NCBI GenBank assembly: GCA_003344405.1
Contig: NOWV01000303.1
Coordinates: forward strand, 1 to 58,165
Direction: 5' to 3'
DNA from: Trichoplax sp. H2
Lineage: Eukaryota; Placozoa; Uniplacotomia; Trichoplacea
DNA: 58,165 nt
Below, one piece after another: positions 49,959 to 58,165 of the stretch. How positions within the stretch are numbered: position 1 is the first letter of the stretch; every line of letters starts with the position of its first letter. A program made the position numbers and the translations under genes. The notes beneath the pieces were generated by a model, which was not told where the DNA came from, ran no database searches, and saw only the letters and a program-made list of their open reading frames with translations.

Positions 49959-52900
49959 CTTTATCGCAGATACATAGAGGAAACAGGACGGTTAGTGAAG
50001 TAAAAGTTAGAAGATATCACTGGAATAAATTAGAATGATAATGGCATTAATTAAACCTGGAAAGCTTCCAAACCGATTTAATTCTTTATTACCTCATTAA
50101 TGATACTTTAAAACTTTTTCGATAGATAGTGAATAAAATGATACTGAAGATCTTTAGCTATATAAAAATATCAAAGATCTACACCGTACTATCTCGATAT
50201 TAAAGTATTTATTATTTTAAGACATTGTCAAAAGCGAAAACTGACGATCCTCCACTCAGATAAATGGTACAACATTTAAAATTAAAAACTTCTTGTCACA
50301 TATAGTAATAGTTTGGTAAGAAGCGTATCTTATTTAATTTAAAAAAATTTCTCTATTAAAGCCTTCAAGATTATATCATCTGTAGGATGATTCCATATAA
50401 ACTAACTATATTCACAATGGCTTCCATAGAATCCAGACTGGCAGCGACATTTATAATATGCTCCACCTGCAGGCTCGCAAGCTCCACTATTTTCGCAAGG
50501 ATTTGTTTGGCAAACCCCTTCATTAAAATTAGATATATAAAATGTTATAATTGGCAAAGTTGTAAGACTATTCTTCAAAGTATTATAAGGGTACCAAAGG
50601 TGTGCTATGGTTTGCCTTATAGTTTTATGATCTTTACCATTCGTCAAGTTCATGAAAGTAGTTATAGTTTTGTAAATCATGAAATGATGACGATATGAAC
50701 ATCATTGAAACATACATTAAACATGCCTACGATTAAGATTCTATGAAGTTAAGATAAGATGCTAAATCTAGGCGCATTATAGAAATAGTTAGTGCTCCAC
50801 TTTCATACTCTTGATTTATTTAATATTTCGTAATAGTATATGAAGTGAAAACTGTCATTGTTCGCTTTTAATTAGCTATATCGTGAGTTAAATCAAAGTC
50901 TTAAGGGTATATATGTATATTGCAATGGTAGTATCGATGAATGCTGCTAATCTAAATTGATGTATGAACGAACTTTTTCATGTAATATTTTTCTAGATAA
51001 TCACTTAAAAGAATAATTACGGATAAACTAACTATAATCGCAAAAGCTCCCATAAAATCCGGACTGGCAGCGACATCTATAAGAAGTTCCACCCGCAGGT
51101 TGGCAAACTCCGTTATTCTTGCATGGATTTGTCTGACAAACTCCTTTATTTGAAATGTAAAAAATTAAATGCTATAGTCAGTAAATTTACAGGGCAATAC
51201 AATTTATGAGTTTAATGACTCTCAATAAGCAAATGGAAGATTATTGCTATTTCTAAAATATTCGATAAATGCCTATAGCAACCGTTTACTAACTCATCAA
51301 GGTACTATATTTGTCATATAATCTGCTATTTTTCTAATAAAAGTTGAATTTAAGCTGGTAGCGATAGTATAATAAATCATATATCGATAATGATATGTAT
51401 ATTATTTATTCATCAATTTAGTCAATAAGTAACAAAGATTTCTTTTCAACCCTTGCATTTTGATTTGTTACAAATTATATGATATTTGAGATGAAAACAG
51501 ACAATACGTGTATACTTTTCAGATCAATTACTGTGCACTATGTGTCCAACCCAAATATCGGCACAATATGAGGCAAAAGCTATGCTTTAGATATATCGTA
51601 AATTGAATCTAAATCGCTATAGAATTAATTTTTCACTTGATAATTCGAGATTATATCACATTATTGTTTATTGTACATTTACGTAAACTAACTATTTTCA
51701 CAATGGATTCCATAAAATCCAGACTGGCAGTGGCATCTGTAAGAAGCTCCTTGCAAAGGCTCGCATCTTCCTTTGTTTTGGCAATCATTTGGTACGCAAA
51801 TTTCTGCGTTCAAATTATTTAATATTAGGCAACATTGTCAGCAAAGAAAGACAGCAATTACCATTACGAGGTTAATTAATTCTGTTTAATTTTACTGTTA
51901 ATAATTAGCTGTCGCCATTTAAAAATATCTGATCATAGCTTATAGTTGTTATAATTTAAGAAGTTAAATTTCTTGAGATTATATCATCCATTACAATATT
52001 TACGTATGTGAACTAACCTTTTTCACAATGGCCTCCATAGAATCCATCTTGGCAGCGGCAACTATAATAGCTTCCATGTCTGGGTTCGCATGTCCCGTTA
52101 TTCTGGCAACGATTTACTTGGCAAACTCCTTCATTTGTTACGGGCAGTTAAAAATCGATATTGATATACCGCCAGTATTAATTTTTGTCTACATAACTAC
52201 ACACATATATGTAAAACATTATACTCCTAAACTTTAGAAATACTAGTATGAGCTTGATTAATGTATTGGTTAGTAATTAAACAAATAATATTTTCTATTC
52301 TAAAATATTTGATCTTGGCTTATTGCTATTAAGGTTTAGTAGCTAAATTTTCAAGATCGCACCATTTAGATATTTATGTACGTGAACTAACTTTTATCAC
52401 AGTATTTTCCATAGAATCCGTCCGGGCAGCGACATCTGTAATAAGATCCCTGCAACGGTTCGCATCTTCCATTATTTTGGCATTTATTCTTTTCGCAAAT
52501 TGCTTCATTAAAATATATAAACAGAAATCATTATAGCTAGTTAACTTAGGAATATTAGTATGAGCTTGATTAATGCATTGGTATGCAATTTGATAATAAA
52601 CATCTCTGCTCTAAAATGTTTCGTCACGGTTTATAGCTGTTATGATTTATTAAGTTAAATTTTTCGAGATCGAATCAATGAATACGATATACTGTATATA
52701 TTCGTATACGGAAACTAACTCTTTTCACAATGACTTCCAAAGAATCCAGACTTGCAGCGACATTTATAATAATTTCCACCTACAGGTTCGCATGTTCCGT
52801 TGTTCAGGCAACGGTTTACTTGGCAAACTCCTTCATTAATAAGCATACACATGAAATTTTACAGTCAACAAGAGACCAGTGCCGGTATTATCTTCATCAA

Positions 52901-55900
52901 TTTGTTAATAAAAACTGAATGATGTACTATAATGTTCACTCTGTATTGAAATGATTGATTATTTATTGTTACAATTATGATTCCTTGATAAGCTATCTTT
53001 CGAAATTTTGTTATCTAATACTGCATTTACGGAGAAACTAACTATATTCGCAATGTCCTCCATAGAATCCAGATTTACAGCGACATCTATAACGAGATCC
53101 GTATACGGGTTCGCATGTTCCATTATTCTCACACTCGTTAGTATCGCAAACTCCTTCATTAAAGATAGACAGATAGGTTATTAAAATTATTTCTCAAATC
53201 TAAATTCTTTAAATAACGAGTAAATTGAATACTTTGTCAGCATTTTAGAGCTGATAAATCTCATTATTCTTAATGGAATGTCTAAATTCATTTAAAGTTT
53301 AATATCTGTATACTTATTTTGGTATAATAAAAGTTAGTGACAAATGAACAGCAAACCGTATTGGCAAAAGCCGCCATAATATCCATCTGTGCAGTTGCAT
53401 TTATATCCCCAATTGACCGAAACACAACGTCCATTCTCACATTGATTCTTGGAACAGTGATCTAAAATACGCAGCGATTAGTCATAATGTCAATAGAAAT
53501 TATTTGATTTTCCTAAACTGCAAACAGAGATCGTTCCATGTTGCTAAAAGCCTATAAAAGATCGTCGATTTACCTAATTCACAGTAGTTGCCATAATATC
53601 CTTCTTTGCACTTGCACGTGTAACCATCTTTACTCGCAATGCAAAGTCCATTCAAACATTTGTTATTAGAGCAACGATCTGAAGATTCTGATAAAATGCG
53701 AGTAGAAATATTATCTGATTATTCTGAATAGTACATCAATGAGATAATAGTTTGGCTGTTTTACTTGTACTAACAATTGCGTATTTTTTTATTTCAAACC
53801 ATATGTGGTTATGTGCGTGTTATTAAAGTAGTGGCAGAACATTTAAATAAATAGTATTTGCATCATCGAGGATTATGTACTAAATTTAAATCAGTCCAGT
53901 TCTCTTTTAATTAAGCATTTTAAAATCTATCGGCAAAAGCTAGTGTACCCTCTTGGCAGTATCGACCAGAGTATCCTTCATTACATTTACACGTATAGCC
54001 ATTTTCATTTGCAATGCAAACCCCATGCGAGCATTGGCTATTAATACATTGATCTAAAACTAAAGTAAATTGAAGGAAAGTATTAATAATTTTAAATTTA
54101 AGCGTTATTACGATAATAAAGGGAATAGTCTAACATGATGGTTCAAAAATTAGAAATATTAGATTTTATTTAATTGTATAGCGCTTTCAATCTTGCAGAT
54201 AAAGATTCGAGATTTGTATTAATACCGGTATCGGTTTTAAATTCCATTAATTTAAAAGTAATATAATATTTAATCATCTTTATAAGTTAATGACCAAGTG
54301 TTGATACTGAAGATACTGTTACTGACAAATGGTTTTATTTAATAATAGAATGTCTACGAAATTTACCTGGCTGTAATGTATAAGAAATATAAGATAAATT
54401 CTTTTAAGCAGTAACTCTTAATTCATATACCTCTAAAAGACTAATACAAATTAGCTCTGTTCAGCTTCTAGTTACTCTTACCTCCTTCGATTTTACTGCA
54501 ATAATTTAAGTAGCATGCCGATAGACGATCGATGTTGTACGAAATAGAGTTAGAGCAGCTTCTAATTCTAGTCGATACCTCAAATGAACAGTGTTGAAGC
54601 CCAAAATGGAAGCATAGCCTTCCTATTTTATAATTGTCCTTACCTAAGCAGAAATAAATTTGATTACAATATGCAATCAAATCAGAAAACGTTGCGATAA
54701 GAAATGTTTTGTTAAAACATGAACAATTCCTCTTGCATTTTGTATTTGTTCCTTAATTTTTAGATCAATCTTGCAACTCTGAAGTACATCTACGACATAA
54801 ATTTTTCTAAAACTCTACCATTGATATTTTAATTAAAGCTTAGTTAACTACTATTGACAAATAACTTACTGTTTTGGGTAACATTAATCCATTTGGCAAG
54901 TGCAGAACAATTAGGACGAACATTACCTTGATACCAGTTGGTCGAATTAGGACTTAAACCAGATACAGATTCACAATATCTTTGTATTCTATTAAGTCTA
55001 TTATAATCAGGTCTAGTTGTCAAACTATCCCTAAACCTAATTCCACCATTAGCACATGGATCTGTTTATCACAATTGTTAGCAAAGTGTTAACAGCCAGT
55101 TGTTGGGGTTCAATGCCGAAATAAATATTGCCGAGGAACCGTATATTTCGTATCAAAACAAATGAAAATAGAAATATCATAAATAGTTGGATCTTCAAGT
55201 CTTGTTGATATTAATTACATTATTTAGTATACAGTACCTGAACATGTACGATTGTTACTATCAAGATCTTGGCCAGCTGGACAAGTACAATAATATCCGT
55301 GGGGAACATTATGGCAAGTACCTTGACATCCACCATTATTACGCCAGCATTCATTAATATCTAGTTTAGGATTAGAAAAATCATCGTATTTTAGTGATTA
55401 TGCAAAAATGGATATATGCATACCGTACTTAGTATTCAGTGTGTAAGTGTAGGATATTGTTTAGAACGTAAAACTTTTAACCAGTTTTTGACATATTTAG
55501 CTATAAAAGTGATTTTACAATAAGGAATACCTTTGCAAGACCTATAAGTATCAGAATCGTTTAATTTATGTTATTTCCTAAGTAACTGGCTTTACCTGCG
55601 TCACAGTGACTGCCAGTTATGCCAGGTAGACATTTACATTTATATCCATTCAAACCCTCTATACAGCTTCCCTTAACGCATGGATTAGAAGCACATTCTT
55701 TAATTTCTGAAATAGTAGTCAAATTACCAAGCAATAGGAGTTAATTTATACTATCGGACTATTGTAGCTATACAAGGAAATTTAATTTCTTAGCTGCCTT
55801 AAAGTCAATTTAAGTTAGTGCAAAGAAATAAATTATATTTATCCCGGACAGTAGATATTTTACTCTGAATGATATTTCTTATGCTTTTGTAAGTATGAAT

Positions 55901-57916
55901 TACGATTTTACCTTGATGGCAGTAAGTTCCTTCAAATCCTGCTCTGCACCGACAGTAAAATCCAGTCGAATTTGTTTGACAATTACCATTAAAGCAGGGA
56001 TTGGGTTGACAATAATCTGTATACAATAGAGATTACAAGTTGTAGTCTACATACTATCACTGTATTGCCTACATAAAACTACTGTAATTAGCTCAAATCG
56101 CTACACAGGTTAATTGCATTAATAAACGTTTAATATCATTTGTAATGCAATCTTTTATAATTGTCAAATAGAGCTGAAAATAGTGCAATGCAAAAAAGAA
56201 TATCGAAAGTGACTAAAATTACTGTCTTTTTAAGTATCTAACTTCTATCATAGTAGTAGTTAACTTCGCTGAACAGATTAAAAAAATTGCCATAACATAT
56301 TGCTTAAATTAAAAGAATATGTAAAAGGATTAATTATCACTATCTCTGTCATTTGAATGGATTTCAGTGCGAACAATTAGCTTAATTGAGGTAGACGAGA
56401 TAAAGATAGCGTTATTTACCATATCGGTCTGAACAGTAGCGAAGATGGCATCCCGGCGGTGGAGGTAATTGATAAACGTAATAACTACCACAATTTTTGA
56501 TCTGAACAGTATTCTTCCAACGGCAAAAATTTGAACGCAATGAGAAACAAACTGTACCATTAATGACACCTTGACGAACTGAAAAAAATAATATAGATAG
56601 TAACATTATTATCAATTCTTGAAGCAAGAGATAGAGAACTTACATAGCTACCAAGCTGTCTAGAATTGAAAAGTCTTAGATCTTAACTTTGAGTATAGCT
56701 ACAGTATTAACATCGCACTACAAACAGATCGAGTAATCGCTTGTTTTAATATTTTATCAATATTATAAGTGTAAGTATGTAGATTGATTAATGCAAACAT
56801 TATATTGTGTTTATTAACTATATTATTATTATTTCGTGAGGGAAACGGCTTCTCAATATCAGCTAGTGCAATCGATTTTTTTACTAAATATTGCAAAGAT
56901 GATGGTAATGTAAGGGTACTAAAAATGAACCATTTATGTGATGAACTGTAAAATAATTGCCAAAGATTTTTCTCTAGTGTAATGTATTGAAGAGACTACA
57001 TTGCGAAGGAATTTATCAATCAGGAAGCTCGAATATTAGATGTGTAGGATAAGTTTACAGAATTGTGTAAAGTATACCCAGCTACTGTTTTATATTACTG
57101 CACGTTAACATGTTTCAGTAAGAGGAGATTGCTAGTCAATCTGAGCTACCGTACAATTAAATTTAATCAATAACAGCATACTAGGTCTATTTCCTACGAC
57201 TGATTTTAAATTGAGTAAATTGCCTAATATGAAGTTCTACCTGTAGGATGAGGTGTTACTAGCCATCCAGGAGCATTGGTTCCACATTGATTCATCATAA
57301 CTTGTCTGGTAAGCATCATTTGACTATTTTTACCTCCATTAAATCGATACCAAGTGAAATTCTGTTTTATTATTTCATAATCACACAGGCTGAGTGTGTA
57401 ACCTGAATATTTAATGCTTCTTGTTGTGTCTTTAATATCTCTGTAGGACATACATGGATCTAAAAATGTACAAGAATAGATGGAACGATTAAAAATCCGA
57501 TATTTTCCACAATAAAGTTATTCGAGATAACAATGCAGATGCTACCTATGCAGGTTAGACCATCTGGCAGTAATATACGTCCTTTCTCACAAGAGCATTG
57601 GTAGCTACCGGGTGTATTAATGCAAATACCGGGACATCTTGAAATTCTCAGGTTGCATTCATCAATGTCTACTCAAAAATAATGAAATCGCTGCATTTTA
57701 ATCTAATCATTTCGTAAACAGTATATCAGTGCAAGATAACAGCATCCATAATAAACTATTGCTAGAAATCGGTGTGTAGATGTGTTCATTTTAACAATCA
57801 TATACCTTGATCACAGTTACGTCCTGTATATCCTTTCTTACATAAACATTGATAGCTCAAGCCGCGAGCTCGACAAAATCCATTGCGACATGGATTACTT
57901 TGGCATGGATTAATCG
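49840..57916 (-). CDS. Gene D: secreted D8C/EGF-repeat protein (multi-exon, 5' end outside the window)
   Basis: Twenty exons give about 838 visible codons: EGF, calcium-type EGF, D8C, EGF, EGF, calcium-type EGF, D8C', three EGFs of the 35-residue class and eight of the 37-residue class. The last exon lacks a splice donor and runs into TAG three codons after its last cysteine region. The WPxCxCW tail of genes B and C was not found downstream in the spacer. AATAAA on the minus strand at 49730-49735, about 105 bases after the stop, may end the transcript. The 37-residue array from 51693 to 53153 is built of near-regular units of about 330 bases including intron, a sign of recent tandem growth. 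Expected product: a secreted protein, shorter at the C-terminus than its paralogues. Confidence 0.83.
50407..50517 (-). CDS. Gene D exon: EGF array unit 10
   Basis: It starts GVCQTNPCENSGAC and ends SGFYGSHCEYS. The donor is GTTAGT. Confidence 0.92.
51033..51143 (-). CDS. Gene D exon: EGF array unit 9
   Basis: It starts GVCQTNPCKNNGVC and ends SGFYGSFCDY. It and the next unit share QPAGG/EPAGG and closely related sequence. Confidence 0.91.
51693..51803 (-). CDS. Gene D exon: EGF array unit 8
   Basis: It starts EICVPNDCQNKGRC and ends SGFYGIHCEN. Confidence 0.9.
52018..52128 (-). CDS. Gene D exon: EGF array unit 7
   Basis: It starts GVCQVNRCQNNGTC and ends DGFYGGHCEKG. CQNNGTC fits the O-fucose consensus. 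Confidence 0.91.
52392..52502 (-). CDS. Gene D exon: EGF array unit 6
   Basis: It starts AICEKNKCQNNGRC and ends DGFYGKYCDK. The acceptor AAG|CA gives Ala. Confidence 0.9.
52720..52830 (-). CDS. Gene D exon: EGF array unit 5
   Basis: It starts GVCQVNRCLNNGTC and ends SGFFGSHCEK. It is most like unit 7 at its start. Confidence 0.91.
53043..53153 (-). CDS. Gene D exon: EGF array unit 4 (37-residue class)
   Basis: It starts GVCDTNECENNGTC and ends SGFYGGHCEYS. CENNGTC fits the O-fucose consensus and also holds the sequon NGT. Confidence 0.91.
53357..53461 (-). CDS. Gene D exon: EGF array unit 3
   Basis: It starts DHCSKNQCENGRC and ends DGYYGGFCQYG. The donor GTTTGC is weak. Confidence 0.87.
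53574..53678 (-). CDS. Gene D exon: EGF array unit 2
   Basis: It starts [13 protein letters not shown] and ends EGYYGNYCELG. Confidence 0.9.
53949..54053 (-). CDS. Gene D exon: EGF array unit 1
   Basis: It starts DQCINSQCSHGVC and ends EGYSGRYCQEG. The donor is GTACAC. Confidence 0.9.
54482..54643 (-). CDS. Gene D exon: divergent D8C' domain, second half
   Basis: It contains [40 protein letters not shown] and [11 protein letters not shown]. The acceptor is TTAG|GT and the donor GTAAGA. Confidence 0.89.
54870..55061 (-). CDS. Gene D exon: divergent D8C' domain, first half
   Basis: It starts DPCANGGIRFRDSLTTRP, contains RIQRYC, NWYQGNVRPNC and AKWINVTQN. Three cysteines and the NVT sequon are conserved. 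Confidence 0.88.
55238..55360 (-). CDS. Gene D exon: calcium-binding-type EGF
   Basis: It starts DINECWRNNGGC, contains HGYYCTCPAGQDL and ends NRTCSG. Confidence 0.91.
55596..55706 (-). CDS. Gene D exon: ITG-type EGF
   Basis: It starts [15 protein letters not shown] and ends PGITGSHCDAG. The acceptor CAG|AA gives Glu in place of Asp. Confidence 0.9.
55912..56016 (-). CDS. Gene D exon: EGF after D8C
   Basis: It starts DYCQPNPCFNGNC and ends AGFEGTYCHQG. A sequon NST lies in the central loop. Confidence 0.91.
56420..56578 (-). CDS. Gene D exon: D8C domain, second half
   Basis: It reads [50 protein letters not shown]. The donor is GTAAAT. Confidence 0.94.
57241..57459 (-). CDS. Gene D exon: D8C domain, first half
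   Basis: It starts DPCMSYRDIKDTTRS, then [34 protein letters not shown] and GWLVTPHPTG. NFT is a sequon before the WYRF core. Confidence 0.93.
57546..57668 (-). CDS. Gene D exon: calcium-binding-type EGF
   Basis: It starts DIDECNLRISRC, contains CINTPGSYQCSC and ends PDGLTCIG. Confidence 0.92.
57806..57916 (-). CDS. Gene D exon: EGF (AINPC type)
   Basis: It starts [15 protein letters not shown] and ends KGYTGRNCDQG. Nothing further upstream is visible in the remaining 249 bases of the window. Confidence 0.91.
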
Positions 57917-58165
57917 CTAGAATAAGTTATTAAATTAAGTCAAATTTCAGTCATTCTGTAACTATTTTCGTATGGTTATTTATTCTGTTCTTTTAAAACT
58001 AGGATAAAGGTGTATTGCATTTGTAATTAATAACATCACTGTAATTACGGTATAGAACTCGTTTTACGTTAAATTTTACATATTGGAAACCACTTTATCT
58101 ATAGAATAAACGTTACAGAAACTTATAGCGGTAAACAAGTTTGCGAACATTAGAATATTATCTTC

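Larger units (their letters stand above)
51690..52720. repeat. Tandem units of about 330 bases (exon plus intron), gene D
   Basis: Introns beside these EGF exons share tatgagcttgattaatg, a tctaaaat(a/g)tttgatc-like run and the exon-flanking gaactaac in the same order, so each unit was copied with its intron. Confidence 0.7.

Overview
The window looks like nuclear DNA of an animal. It is strongly AT-rich, and the coding sequence is cut into many short exons (mostly 105-123 bases) separated by GT-AG introns of roughly 0.1-1.5 kb. Almost every exon encodes exactly one extracellular cysteine-rich module and is bounded by phase-1 introns on both sides. An early-branching animal with a compact intron-rich genome (a placozoan would fit, a cnidarian is possible) is my best guess, but nothing in the sequence proves the species. 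All convincing genes lie on the minus strand. I saw no tRNA, rRNA, CRISPR array or bacterial-type operon.

The window holds four head-to-tail paralogous genes for large secreted EGF/D8C proteins, named here A to D by position. Gene A (1-12940, 3' end beyond the window) has an N-terminal D8C domain (the uromodulin/GP2/OIT3-type domain with eight conserved cysteines), then EGF-EGF-calcium-type EGF, a second D8C, EGF-EGF-calcium-type EGF, a divergent eight-cysteine domain (called D8C' here), and an array of at least 24 EGF repeats of about 35 residues. Gene B (16246-27623), gene C (32368-44364) and gene D (49840-57916, 5' end beyond the window) repeat the same plan without the N-terminal D8C: EGFs, D8C split over two exons, EGFs, D8C' split over two exons, then a mixed EGF array that changes from 35-residue to 37-residue repeats. 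B and C end in a homologous short exon with a new cysteine pattern (WPxCxCWNxxC-x9-C) followed by a stop. D has lost the splice donor of its last EGF exon and reads into a stop. No first (signal peptide) exon could be identified for any of the four genes.

The spaces between genes (12941-16245, 27624-32367, 44365-49839) have no convincing host gene. The C-D spacer contains an inverted, decayed copy on the plus strand of gene A's N-terminal D8C exon pair, with a retroelement-like promoter or LTR piece in its intron, and a decayed integrase-like stretch further left. A 202-base inverted-repeat element with 10-base target duplications sits in an intron of gene C, and several introns carry tandem duplications.

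Taken together this is a young, unequally recombining cluster of secreted adhesion or recognition proteins. Symmetric phase-1 exons let EGF modules be duplicated, fused, lost or skipped without breaking the frame, and examples of each are visible. A role as decoy, matrix or coat proteins is suggested only by analogy with vertebrate uromodulin and GP2.
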